Shown piece by piece: positions 16,148-24,411 of a stretch of DNA of 43,535 nucleotides. The notes beneath the pieces are model-generated. The model was not told the origin of the DNA. It saw only the letters and a program-made list of their open reading frames with translations, and made no database searches. Position numbers and translations under genes: made by a program. Every line of letters starts with the position of its first letter. The stretch's first letter is position 1. Where the stretch lies: contig JAAYVD010000059.1 of assembly GCA_012517355.1 (NCBI GenBank), forward strand, positions 1-43,535. Reading direction: 5' to 3'. The DNA comes from Candidatus Rifleibacteriota bacterium (lineage in GTDB: Bacteria; Muiribacteriota; Ozemobacteria; Ozemobacterales; Ozemobacteraceae).

Positions 16148-16864
16148 TCAAAACGGGAGTTCGGCGAAGAGCGATTCGTCGCCGCCACGCCGGCAGTTGA
16201 CCTGGCTGCCCACGCCGTTCCGATCGCTCGAGGCATCCATCACCACCCACTTCCCGTCGAGGAAGGCATAGGCGTAGACATGTCCGCAGACCAGCCCCGA
16301 CGAAAACGTGCAGGTGGAACGCCCATACCGCGCGGGGATGCCCGCCGCCCGCAGCAGGGCCACGATCAGGTGGGCATGGTCGCAGCAGTTCCCCGACCCG
16401 CCCTGCAGCGTCCCGACGGCCCCGTGTCGGGTGTCGAAGTAGAAGGAATAGGCCACCCGGGACTGGACCGCGCTCATGATGTTCGCCGCCACCTGCCGGT
16501 CGGTGCGGGCCACCAGCTCCTTCGCCTCCTCCCGGCTGTCGGGACGGGCCGCCTGCAGCCATGCCTCGCGGTCGGAAACCGCCACCCGGCACTGGTTGGC
16601 CAGGGCCACGATGGCCGGGTCCCGCGACTGGGCATTCCGGGTGGGGGAAAGGAATTCGCCCACCGCCACAGGTCGGGGGGGTGCCGTGCCGGTGTCCTCG
16701 GTGCCGTGCACCGTGCCGGTGATTTCCCCGGTCGCCTCTCCAGGCCGCAACCGGTGGTCGAGGAGGATGCCCGAGGATTCCCGGGCCTGGAGGGGGGCCC
16801 CCGAAAACCCGGCGAGCACCGCCAGCACGAGGATCAGGCCCAGGACCTTCCGGATCGCACCCAT
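16148..16864 (-). CDS. Secreted transglutaminase-fold cysteine hydrolase-like protein (C71-like)
   Basis: 238 aa. The ATG at 16864 has GGAGGAAG 6 bases upstream and leads into a signal peptide (about 1-29). Near the mature N-terminus is SSGILLDH, a variant of the SPxxILxxH motif. The catalytic domain has GNCCDHAHL (Cys 160/161), CTFSSGLVCGHVYAY (His 195) and VVMDASSDRN (Asp 210), resembling pseudomurein endoisopeptidases. Unlike the 493-aa paralogue it lacks the peptidoglycan-binding and N-terminal domains. It opens the long minus-strand run, with a promoter-like TGTAACC site 39 to 67 bases upstream. Confidence 0.82.
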   Translation of the reverse strand: MGAIRKVLGLILVLAVLAGFSGAPLQARESSGILLDHRLRPGEATGEITGTVHGTEDTGTAPPRPVAVGEFLSPTRNAQSRDPAIVALANQCRVAVSDREAWLQAARPDSREEAKELVARTDRQVAANIMSAVQSRVAYSFYFDTRHGAVGTLQGGSGNCCDHAHLIVALLRAAGIPARYGRSTCTFSSGLVCGHVYAYAFLDGKWVVMDASSDRNGVGSQVNCRRGGDESLFAELPF

Positions 16865-16902
16865 GCCTTCTTCCTCCCGGACTCTTCCGATGTTCCGCCC
16901 AT

Positions 16903-16931
16903 GACTTCGCCCCTGACCGTTCCCGGTTACA
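16903..16931 (-). promoter_or_regulatory. Putative ECF-sigma promoter, site 2
   Basis: Minus-strand TGTAACC (16931-16925), 16 bases, GAAGTC (16908-16903). The -10 ends 39 bases upstream of the ATG at 16864. It would drive the run that ends in the sigma gene. Confidence 0.65.
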
Positions 16932-17124
16932 CCGCAGAATGGAATTCTCGGGACTCCAGAAGGTCCACGGACGGGAACCAGGTTGAACCACAGATCACCC
17001 CAGCTCACCGCGGAGGAAGGGCAACCATTCCCCGATCAGACTGGCCGGGAACCTGACCATGAAGGCCCCCTCACCAGTTGGGAGGCGAAAGGGTCGAAAT
17101 CCCTTCCCGTGCCCTGTCCCAGGA

Positions 17125-17676
17125 TCATCGCTCCCCCTGCCAGCCGGGAACCGTGAAGTTCCTGGGATCGTTGCCGCAGAAGACCAGCTTCTCATACCGG
17201 CGCGTCTCCGACCCGCCCGTCACCTGCAGGTGGACGAGAACCCCATACTTCCCCTCGGCGAGCAGGACTTCGGTGAACATGGGGACGTTCCCGTCCTGCC
17301 GGACCTCGAACTCGGGAAACAGCGCATGGTCCTCGTCGGGCCCGCGACCCCCGGTCTTTTTGCGCCCCAGCCCCTTCCGGGTGGGGGTTTCCTGGTAGGT
17401 GACCACCCCGATGACCGGCCCCGAAGCCCGCACGTCATCGACGACCTCGATCCGCAGCCCCGCCGGCTGCGCGTTCACCGCCCGGGCCCGCTGCAGGTCG
17501 GCTTCGATCCGGGACAGGAGCAGGGTTCCCGCCTGCAGGTTGGTGAGCACCTCGAACCCCTGCCGCGAAGACCGCATCCCCGACGAAAGAAGGCGGAACC
17601 CGATGCCGAGCAGCAGGGCCGCCAGGAGAACCCCGACAGCCGTCTCGACGAGGGTGAAACCGCGGCGCGTCTTCAT
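17125..17676 (-). CDS. GspJ-like minor pseudopilin, module C
   Basis: 183 aa, ATGA-coupled to the GspI-like gene. Prepilin signal MKTRRG then FTLVETAVGVLLAALLLGIGF, Glu at +5. It shares with modules A and B the post-helix block (GMRSSRQGFEVLTNLQAGTL, LLSRIEADLQRARAV) and the C-terminus LVFCGNDPRNFTVPGWQ. It is the last gene of module C; about 260 bases without a visible gene separate it from the next gene. Confidence 0.85.
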   Translation of the reverse strand: MKTRRGFTLVETAVGVLLAALLLGIGFRLLSSGMRSSRQGFEVLTNLQAGTLLLSRIEADLQRARAVNAQPAGLRIEVVDDVRASGPVIGVVTYQETPTRKGLGRKKTGGRGPDEDHALFPEFEVRQDGNVPMFTEVLLAEGKYGVLVHLQVTGGSETRRYEKLVFCGNDPRNFTVPGWQGER

Positions 17677-18119
17677 CGCTTCACCTGGAACAGGAGACCG
17701 GACAGGTGGATCCGGCGCTCGATGCCGTAGGTGCTCCAGGCCACCTCGACGACCAGGACCTTGTAGGCATACGGCACCCCCGCCGTGGCCGGGAAGTCGG
17801 ACACGGTCAGGGTGCGGCGGAACCGGGGATCCTGGGCGGACGGATCGTAGACGGTGCGGCTGACCGGCATGTCCTGGGAACCCGCCGCCAGCCGGGGATC
17901 GGCGAACGGCCAGCCTTTGGCCTCCTGCAGGAGCCCCGTGGCCAGGCCGTGGGCCACCGCCTCGTCCCAGGTCTGCCGGGTTCCCTCGGCCCCCCGGTTG
18001 AACAGGGTGAACACCGGCACCAGCACGAGGGCCAACAGCACGATGGCGACCATGATCTCGGCGAAGGACAGGCCGGTGGTTCGTCCCAGGCCCTGGCGGC
18101 GGCGGGGTGAGCGTCTCAT
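17673..18119 (-). CDS. GspI-like minor pseudopilin with short leader, module C
   Basis: 148 aa, ATGA-coupled to the GspK-like gene. Leader of 16 residues (MRRSPRRRQGLGRTTG) then LSFAEIMVAIVLLALVLVPVF, Glu at +5. The mature part matches modules A and B (FTLFNRGAEGTRQTWDEAVA, PYAYKVLVVEVAWSTYGIER, IHLSGLLFQVKR). This is the only I-like gene in the window with a normal short leader, which makes the 100-residue leaders of modules A and B look like insertions. Confidence 0.87.
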   Translation of the reverse strand: MRRSPRRRQGLGRTTGLSFAEIMVAIVLLALVLVPVFTLFNRGAEGTRQTWDEAVAHGLATGLLQEAKGWPFADPRLAAGSQDMPVSRTVYDPSAQDPRFRRTLTVSDFPATAGVPYAYKVLVVEVAWSTYGIERRIHLSGLLFQVKR

Positions 18120-20539
18120 GGCAGGAAGACCGGGTTGGGGTCGACACTGCACCCGACGATCCGGTCGACGTCGGCGTCCCCGGAAGACTTCGGCAGCACG
18201 GCCAGGTTCTCGTTGTAGAACAGGTCCGCGCCTTCGGAGGCGTTGCGGATGTCGAACCGCCCGGTGAGCACCGCCCCCCGGATGGTCGGCCGCCCCTTCC
18301 GGAACAGGACCCGCCCGCTGGCAGCCAGGACGGCATCGACCCGCTTCCCGCCCAGTTCGGCCACCAGGATGTCCCCCTCGAGGGCCACCAGGTGCAAGGT
18401 CCAGGCGGGGGGCCGGTCGTCGGCCGTTGCCCCGCCGCCGTCGATGGCGGCCCCCACCACGATGTTCCCCTTCCGGAGCACGATTCCCCCGTTCCCCTTC
18501 AGGGTCAGGGGCTTGTCGATCACCAGGCCGTGCGGGCAGTCCCCGTCGAGGAAGACCCATCCCTGCGGGTCGAGCCGTTCGGCGGCCGGGTCGAACAGGC
18601 CGTGCTGGGCCAGGGCCTCCTTCCACAGGTCGGGGGCGCGGGGGGAAAGGCCCGCCCTCGCCGCCGCGCTGGCCAGGCCGATGTCCCAGCTGGCCCGGCC
18701 ACTGCAGAAACCCCGGTCTCCGGGCACGCGCAGGTGCTCCTTCCCCAGCAGCACGGCCAGCCGGGGAATGCCGGCCGGCGCCGCCCCGGGGGGCAGCAGG
18801 TCCCGCAGCGGCGGCGGGACCTCACTCAATTCGGGCGGGGGCGGGGTGGGCAGGGCGGTCATCCGGCTCTTCAGGTCGGCGCGGAAGTTCCCGAACGGGT
18901 TGGGCTCGCGGTTGCCGGTGGTGATGAAGCCGATCGAGGCATTGTACGCGACCTGCCCCGACCGGCTGGCATACTGGCGCCGGAAGGTGACCAGCCCGGT
19001 GCGGTCGTCCTGCAGGCCCAGGATCACCCTGGCGAAGGTGGCGACGCTCTCGATCCCTTCGCGGGCCGCGCGGTTGGCATCGAAATCCAGGTAGTGGGAA
19101 AAATCCTCCGGGCAGGTCGGGTAGTAGAGGAACGCGGCCGACAGCAGCCCCGGCGGCTCCGACTGGCAGGCTTTGGCCGAGATCGTGCCCCGGAACACGT
19201 TGCCGGTGACGAGCGTCGGCGTGTGCCGGCCCTTGTCGGTCCCGAAGAGCCGGAAGACCGAGTTGTGCCGCATCAGCAGCCCTTCGGGGGTGGAGGCGAC
19301 AAAATCGCTCCAATCCGGTTGCCACCCGGGCTGGCGGTCGTCGGCGATGCCGCGGTCCCATTGCAGGAGGCCGACGACCCCGTTCTTGTAGGGAAACTCC
19401 TTCACGGTGTAGAGGCCGTCCCGCTGCCCCTTTCCGTTCACCGTCTCGAAGAAATGGAACGACTCGCCCCAGGTGCCGCGGCTGTCCCCGCGGGCCAGGT
19501 TGAGCACGGTGGGCCCGGCCCCGCCGAAATGGATCAGCCCCACCCGGTCGCGGGCGAACGATTCCAGGTCGGTGGGCCGGGACTGGTCGAATGTGCCTCC
19601 GTTGTGCAACACGAGGGGAACCGCCCGCGAGGTCTTGGCCAATTCCCCGTCGGGGGTGGTGGTGACGAGGTTGAACCGGTAGCAGGGCGAGAGGTCGTCC
19701 CCGCGCGCGTCGGTCTGGGGGTCGTCGACGAACAGGTGGTATTTCGACAGCAGCGGCACCCAGGCCGCCGTCACCTTCACGGCGAGCGCGAACGCGAACT
19801 CCTCCGACCGCTGCCGGAAGGGAATGGTGATCCGCAGCCGGATGTAGCCCGCCTTCTCCTGGGGCAGGGCCGGGGCGGGAAAGGGGGAAAAATCGCCCCG
19901 CGCCAGCGACCAGGCGATCCGGAACCCGGACACCCCGTCCGGCCGCAGCGGCTGAAGCATGGCTTCGGCCAGCGGTTGCAGGTCGGCCGGCCCTCCGTCG
20001 AGGGGCAGAGGGCATTCCCCCACGTCGGTGAACGACGTCATGGCCCGCACCAGGAGACGCCGCAGGTGGCCCTGGTCGGACGGCCGGTCGGACAGCAGAT
20101 CGTGCTGGATCTTGTGGGCGCCCAGCACCGCCAGGCCCTGGGCCACCGACTCGGCGAGCCGCCCCTCCTCCTGGCGCAGGGTCTGGGCCCGGATCGCCAG
20201 CATGCCCTCCAGGAACCACCCCCCGACGATGACCAGCACCACCAGGAACACGAGGATGGTCAACAGCACCGACCCCCGCCGCCCAACGCCGCCTGGAGGA
20301 AAACCCTGCGGGCAGGCGGAGCCGCCCGGAACCCTTCCGGACTGCCCCACAGACCTTCTCCGGCAGGGCGTTCGGGCCGAACGCGACCGGGTCCGGTCGC
20401 GCCAGGGCGGAGGACAGGAACGGCAGCCCGTCGTCCCTTCCGGCTGGACCCGGCAGGAAACGATGGCGCCGGGGGATGGCCCAACCGACCAGGACAAAGA
20501 CCAGGGAGCCACCGGGCCCAAGGTCAGCCGGCGCACCAT
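18116..20539 (-). CDS. GspK-like large minor pseudopilin with a long leader, module C
   Basis: 807 aa from the ATG at 20539, with AAGGAGG 7 bases upstream. A leader of about 90 residues precedes RRG and the helix SVLLTILVFLVVLVIVGGWF, which lacks Glu at +5. The exported region matches modules A and B (AHKIQHDLL, LSKYHLFVDDP, VGLIHFGGAGPTVLNLARGD, SVFRLFGTDKG, ASIGFITTGNREPNPFGNF) and ends in a beta-helix-like section (GNGGIVLRKGNIVVGAAI, IRGAVLTGRFDIRNAS). The leader DNA holds two adjacent perfect palindromes (20368-20400). Unlike modules A and B, no OmpA gene precedes it. Confidence 0.8.
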   Translation of the reverse strand: MVRRLTLGPVAPWSLSWSVGPSPGAIVSCRVQPEGTTGCRSCPPPWRDRTRSRSARTPCRRRSVGQSGRVPGGSACPQGFPPGGVGRRGSVLLTILVFLVVLVIVGGWFLEGMLAIRAQTLRQEEGRLAESVAQGLAVLGAHKIQHDLLSDRPSDQGHLRRLLVRAMTSFTDVGECPLPLDGGPADLQPLAEAMLQPLRPDGVSGFRIAWSLARGDFSPFPAPALPQEKAGYIRLRITIPFRQRSEEFAFALAVKVTAAWVPLLSKYHLFVDDPQTDARGDDLSPCYRFNLVTTTPDGELAKTSRAVPLVLHNGGTFDQSRPTDLESFARDRVGLIHFGGAGPTVLNLARGDSRGTWGESFHFFETVNGKGQRDGLYTVKEFPYKNGVVGLLQWDRGIADDRQPGWQPDWSDFVASTPEGLLMRHNSVFRLFGTDKGRHTPTLVTGNVFRGTISAKACQSEPPGLLSAAFLYYPTCPEDFSHYLDFDANRAAREGIESVATFARVILGLQDDRTGLVTFRRQYASRSGQVAYNASIGFITTGNREPNPFGNFRADLKSRMTALPTPPPPELSEVPPPLRDLLPPGAAPAGIPRLAVLLGKEHLRVPGDRGFCSGRASWDIGLASAAARAGLSPRAPDLWKEALAQHGLFDPAAERLDPQGWVFLDGDCPHGLVIDKPLTLKGNGGIVLRKGNIVVGAAIDGGGATADDRPPAWTLHLVALEGDILVAELGGKRVDAVLAASGRVLFRKGRPTIRGAVLTGRFDIRNASEGADLFYNENLAVLPKSSGDADVDRIVGCSVDPNPVFLP
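20368..20400. repeat. Two adjacent perfect palindromes in the module C GspK-like leader
   Basis: 20368-20384 is GCGTTCGG-G-CCGAACGC (8-bp arms). 20383-20400 is GCGACCGG-GT-CCGGTCGC (8-bp arms), sharing two bases with the first. They sit in the same position relative to the prepilin helix as the three-hairpin elements elsewhere. Confidence 0.75.
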
Positions 20540-20617
20540 CTTCCATCCTCCTTCCGGGAGGGAGCCTCCCGGGTAGACCCTCGAGCGATTCCCATGCCGT
20601 GGGGCCGATCTCCGGCA

Positions 20618-20626
20618 ACTATACCA
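20618..20626 (-). promoter_or_regulatory. Extended -10 promoter element before module C
   Basis: Minus-strand TGG-TATAGT in the context ACCATGGTATAG, about 80 bases before the GspK-like ATG. It shares CATGGTATA with the element at 14953-14961 and may be a second, housekeeping start. Confidence 0.4.
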
Positions 20627-20726
20627 TGGTCTCTCTGACCGGGCTCCGGGCGGCAGGCGAAAGCGCCCCTGCTGGTCCGGACCCGGGGCCGGACAGACGA
20701 CGTTCGATCGTATCACCCCCAACCGG

Positions 20727-20755
20727 GAATTCCCCCTGGACCGTGAATGGTTACA
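20727..20755 (-). promoter_or_regulatory. Putative ECF-sigma promoter, site 3 (module C)
   Basis: Minus-strand TGTAACC (20755-20749), 16 bases, GAATTC (20732-20727), about 190 bases upstream of the GspK-like start at 20539. Confidence 0.65.
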
Positions 20756-20806
20756 GGCGGTCGGACCCCGGCCCCTCCCGACCGCCGACCCCGCCCCCGA
20801 ATTCCG

Positions 20807-20835
20807 TGTAACCGGCAGACCTTCCCCCGGAATAC
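20807..20835 (+). promoter_or_regulatory. Putative ECF-sigma promoter, site 4 (module D)
   Basis: TGTAACC at 20807-20813, 16 bases, GAATAC at 20830-20835, 172 bases before the ATG at 21008. Both boxes are identical to those at site 8; site 6 has the same -10. Confidence 0.7.
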
Positions 20836-21007
20836 TTGGTTTGGGAGTCTGCGATCGCGGGTTTTCGACCTGCGGATCCCGGGCGGGAAGGATGTTTGTC
20901 TTGCCCCTCCGCCACGGGAGGAGCAGAATGAGGGATTCCCGGCCGCAGATTTCCGGGCGCCGGGGAGGAATGGCGATTCGTGCGGTGAGGAAGGAGGGCC
21001 CGTTCCG

Positions 21008-22090
21008 ATGAAGACCAGAATGGCGAGGTTCCCTTGGAGGATGGCACCGGTGATCGCCTTACTGCTCCTGCTGGCTGGAGGGACCGCCTGTCCGGGCCAG
21101 TCCCTCGACGGGGCCGTCAACGAGATCAAGGCGTTCTGCGGGGTCATGGCCGGCGTTGAGCAGGCGGGAATCAACTGGGGGGCATTCAACAAGACCTGCC
21201 AGACGTATGCCGACGCCCACAAGAAGGAAATGGAGAAAGACCCTTTCTACGTCCCTGTCAACGGACCACGGGCGTGGGCAGAATCGAAGGTCGACCCCAA
21301 CAAGAGCAAGATCGAAGCGGCGGTGAACCTGATCAACGACTTCCTGAAGCAGCAGCGGCCCTACTTCTGCGAAACCGGCCTGATCGACGCCATGGAAACG
21401 TTGAAGAAGGACTTCGACGAAGCCCGGAAATCTTCCCAGGGGGCCAAGGGCGGCATCGACAAGATGTCCGGAACCAAGTCGGAATGGCAGACCAGGATGG
21501 GCAAGATCGGCCGGGAAACGGAAGCGGTCGGGAACTTCCTCATCGGCAAGGCAGGCCTGTTTTCCGACCTCGTCGCCCAGATCGACCCGGCGGTCGCGAA
21601 GTTTCTCACCCCGGCCGGGATCCGCGGCAAACTCGAAGGCCTGGGAAACTCGCTCAAAGCCGCCGGGCAGAAGGTCGTCGATGCCGGCAAGCAGCTCCAA
21701 CAGAAGGCCGCCGAGGCCACCTCCCAGGACGAAGGATATGGAAACGCCATGAGCCAGGGCGGGGGTGGAGGATCGGGGGGCGGGTCCGGCGGCGGGTCCG
21801 CTCCAGTCCCACCGGCCTCCCCTGCCGGCTCCCGCGAAGTCTCCCAGGCCTTCGACGCCAGCGACCGGGCCACCGTCGCCACCGCTCCGGCCTCCGGAAC
21901 CGCGGGCCCACAGAACCCGGATGACACGGTGGGAACCGATTCGGCACGCACCACCACTCCCTCCGACGGGGTGGCCACCGGCTCGGCCACCGCCGATGAT
22001 CAGGCTTCGGCCACCTCCGGAGCCGTCTCCGCCCCCACCGAGGGCCGACCGAAGAACAAACCAGGGCTCAACCTGGGGGGGAGGAAGTGA
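21008..22090 (+). CDS. Secreted helical protein of unknown function, first gene of module D
   Basis: 360 aa. The ATG at 21008 has AAGGAGGG 9 bases upstream; earlier in-frame starts lack a signal peptide. Hydrophobic signal (APVIALLLLLAGGTAC), then a charged, mostly helical region (about 35-245) with several Cys (IKAFCGVMAG, FNKTCQTYADAHKKEMEK, QQRPYFCETG), then a Gly/Ser and Ala/Thr/Pro-rich low-complexity region, ending RPKNKPGLNLGGRK. The position and tail match the first gene of module E (IKTKPGLSIPKK), although the bodies differ. No family recognised. It could be a substrate or tip-associated protein of the module. Confidence 0.75.
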   Translation: MKTRMARFPWRMAPVIALLLLLAGGTACPGQSLDGAVNEIKAFCGVMAGVEQAGINWGAFNKTCQTYADAHKKEMEKDPFYVPVNGPRAWAESKVDPNKSKIEAAVNLINDFLKQQRPYFCETGLIDAMETLKKDFDEARKSSQGAKGGIDKMSGTKSEWQTRMGKIGRETEAVGNFLIGKAGLFSDLVAQIDPAVAKFLTPAGIRGKLEGLGNSLKAAGQKVVDAGKQLQQKAAEATSQDEGYGNAMSQGGGGGSGGGSGGGSAPVPPASPAGSREVSQAFDASDRATVATAPASGTAGPQNPDDTVGTDSARTTTPSDGVATGSATADDQASATSGAVSAPTEGRPKNKPGLNLGGRK

Positions 22091-24408
22091 AGGGAATCTC
22101 CCCTCCTGCCCATCCAGCCGGAGGCACGAGTGGGATCGGCCACCAGCCGAAGCGCGAAACGGCTGTTTCGCGCCCCCAGCCGTCGCGGCAAAGCCCCACT
22201 TCCGACGTCTGGCCGGGCGGACGGCCGCTCCTGGCCGAGGTCCCGGGAAACCGCCGCGGGGCGCTGCTCTACATCCTGCTGGCGCTGCTGTTCTGCGGCG
22301 CCATCTTCGCGGCCGCCCTGTTCGAATTCCACCTGGGCGCCGTCGACCAGTTGGCCCGCACCATCGACCAGAGCCGGCTCGCCGCCACCGCCCAGGCCGG
22401 CCTCCAGGAAATGCTGGCCCGCCTGCGAGAACGGGCGGCCGATCCCGGTTCGGCCACCGGCGCCGCCTGGCGCCAGGCCTTCCGCCCCGCCGACCAGCGG
22501 CCGGCCGGCCGGCTCGCCCCGCCGCTCACCGGCGACCAGGATTTCCCCACGACCGCTCTGCCACACGCCAATGCGCTGGCCCGCCTGAACCTGGGCCCCG
22601 GGGCCCGGGCCGAGGGAACCGCCCGGTTCGTCTTCCTCCACAAGACCGCCACCCTCCCCTTTTCCCTCGGAGGCTACCTCGAGCTGACCTGCCGGGTCGC
22701 CGCCGCCCGCGGGGCGGCCCGCGCCCTCACCCTCCGGGAACGCCGGGAGATCCGCGCCGTCGACCTGCGGGACCTGTTCTTCGACAAGTACGCCCTGTAC
22801 CTGAAAAGCTTCTGCCCGCGGCTCAACGACCCCGATCACCGGATCGTCATCGAGGGGGTGGTCCGCGACGACGTCCACTCCCGGGTCTACCTGGGCAACC
22901 GCTTCTATCCGCCGGTCCCCGAGTTCCCACAGGGAGAGCGGGGAGGCGCCAACCCGCCCGTCCTGCTCGACCTCGATTTCCTCGCCGACCACGCCCTGAT
23001 CGAGAATCTCGGGCCAGGGCCCACCGGGATGGCCCCCCGCGACGCCCAGGCCGCCCGGCTCAGCCAGGGGCAGGTGTTCCTGGCCCGTTCACCGGCCCTC
23101 CCCTTCAAGGCCCTGAAGGGCCGCCATCCCCTGCGGGACTTCGCCCTCCTGCCCGCCCTCGCCGGCTTCTACCGCCAGGTGATCGTCGACAAGGCCCGGC
23201 CCTTTTCCGCCAGCCCCGACACCGTCGGCTACGAAGTCATGCAGGATTTCCAACGCAGCGGCGGCGACCCCGAGGTGTCCCAGGTGTTCCGCCTCCTGGT
23301 CGACCATTGCATCGAGGGCTGGCAGTACCACTACGGATACACCGATTACCAGCACATCCGCCCCCCCCACTCCGATCGCCTCTCGCCCTTCATCGCCGAG
23401 GTTCCCCACTTCGCCGGCATCCAGAAATACTTCCTCGACCAGGCCACCCGGAACCTGCACCGCGTCGCCGGCGGGGCCATGCCCCTCCTGTTCGGCCCGG
23501 GACGCGACATCCCTGTGTATGTCGAGGGCAACGTCTTCCTGCGCTTCTTCAAGGTCGCCTTCCTCGACGAGTTCTCGCTGACGCTGCCCTTCAAGCGGGC
23601 GGCCACCACCCTCCGTTTCCCCGTCATCCCGCTGCCCTGCATACCCCCGGACGACCCACAGGTCTTTCTGCCCAACCGCAACGTCGGGGTGATCGACGGC
23701 ATCGAGGAGGTCCTGATGAGCCGCGCGGTCGACCACCTGTCGGTCAACACCTTCTTCTTCGACGAGACAGACCCCTGTCCCACCCCTCGCCAGGAGGGCG
23801 CCACGGCCGACGGCGCAAGCCTGTTCCCCCTGCTCGACCCAGGACTGCACAGCGTCTCGCATTTCTACGCCACCGTCGGCGAGTTCCTCGAAGCCCGCAC
23901 CCGCAGGCTCGGCGGGGAATCGCGCCTGTCCCTGGACGGGATCATGGTCATCCACGGGATCGACGGGGCACCCCTCGATCTCACACGGTTCCGGACCTTC
24001 ACCGGCCAGGGCATCATCGTCCTGCAGCGGGGTGGGTGCCACCTCGCCTCCCTGCGCAAGACCGATCCCCGGCGCGACCGCCTCAAAATCCAGTTGCTGG
24101 GCGGAAGCTTCTCGCTGGACGGTCGTGGGGAACCCTGCCACATCGAAGCCTCCCTCGCCGCCACCGCCTTCGTCCCCCCCGACCCCGCCGGATTGCCACG
24201 GGACCAGCAACTGACCATCCTCTTCGACGGCGGCGACGCCGAGATCCTGGGCAACCTGGTCGTCGACGACCTCGACCTCGCCCGGGGCCGGACCGGGGCC
24301 AGAATCCTCCGCCTCGTCCACGACCCCGACCTGTTCCTGCCCGACGACCCCTACCGCCTCAGCATCAGTCCGGTCCGCACCCTCTATGCGGCGGATGCCG
24401 GAGGCTGA
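22087..24408 (+). CDS. GspK-like large minor pseudopilin, module D
   Basis: 773 aa. The only usable start I find is the GTG at 22087 overlapping the upstream stop (GTGA), with GGGAGG very close by. This gives a leader of about 56 residues ending NRRG before ALLYILLALLFCGAIFAAAL, a prepilin-type helix without Glu at +5. The exported region is shared with module E: VDLRDLFFDKYALYLKSFC, VYLGNRFYPPVPEFPQGE, HYGYTDY, FLRFFKVAF, MSRAVDHLSVNTFFFDE. Late repeated beta segments (GQGIIVLQRGGCHLASLRK, IQLLGGSFSLDG, AEILGNLVVDDLDL) again suggest a beta-helix. The leader contains an inverted hairpin element. Confidence 0.8.
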   Translation: MKGISPPAHPAGGTSGIGHQPKRETAVSRPQPSRQSPTSDVWPGGRPLLAEVPGNRRGALLYILLALLFCGAIFAAALFEFHLGAVDQLARTIDQSRLAATAQAGLQEMLARLRERAADPGSATGAAWRQAFRPADQRPAGRLAPPLTGDQDFPTTALPHANALARLNLGPGARAEGTARFVFLHKTATLPFSLGGYLELTCRVAAARGAARALTLRERREIRAVDLRDLFFDKYALYLKSFCPRLNDPDHRIVIEGVVRDDVHSRVYLGNRFYPPVPEFPQGERGGANPPVLLDLDFLADHALIENLGPGPTGMAPRDAQAARLSQGQVFLARSPALPFKALKGRHPLRDFALLPALAGFYRQVIVDKARPFSASPDTVGYEVMQDFQRSGGDPEVSQVFRLLVDHCIEGWQYHYGYTDYQHIRPPHSDRLSPFIAEVPHFAGIQKYFLDQATRNLHRVAGGAMPLLFGPGRDIPVYVEGNVFLRFFKVAFLDEFSLTLPFKRAATTLRFPVIPLPCIPPDDPQVFLPNRNVGVIDGIEEVLMSRAVDHLSVNTFFFDETDPCPTPRQEGATADGASLFPLLDPGLHSVSHFYATVGEFLEARTRRLGGESRLSLDGIMVIHGIDGAPLDLTRFRTFTGQGIIVLQRGGCHLASLRKTDPRRDRLKIQLLGGSFSLDGRGEPCHIEASLAATAFVPPDPAGLPRDQQLTILFDGGDAEILGNLVVDDLDLARGRTGARILRLVHDPDLFLPDDPYRLSISPVRTLYAADAGG
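22137..22212 (-). repeat. Dispersed three-hairpin element, inverted copy in the module D GspK-like leader
   Basis: Contains the perfect GCGCGAAA-N6-TTTCGCGC stem (8 bp). On the minus strand it reads ACGTCGGAAGTGGGGCTTTG followed by CCGCGACGGCTGGGGGC. Opposite to the host gene. Confidence 0.8.
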
Positions 24409-24411
24409 CCG

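Larger units (their letters stand above)
20540..21007. other. Divergent regulatory region between modules C and D
   Basis: 468 bases between two genes reading outward, without a supportable gene. It contains back-to-back TGTAACC-N16 promoters (20755-20727 minus, 20807-20835 plus; the -35 boxes are about 50 bases apart), an extended -10 on the minus strand (20626-20618), and the ribosome binding sites of both flanking genes. Confidence 0.75.

Noticed and set aside
18107-20638. An 843-codon plus-strand frame opposite the module C GspK-like gene
   Set aside because: Mirror of a high-GC gene; no domains, no start context, and the minus-strand gene fits its operon.
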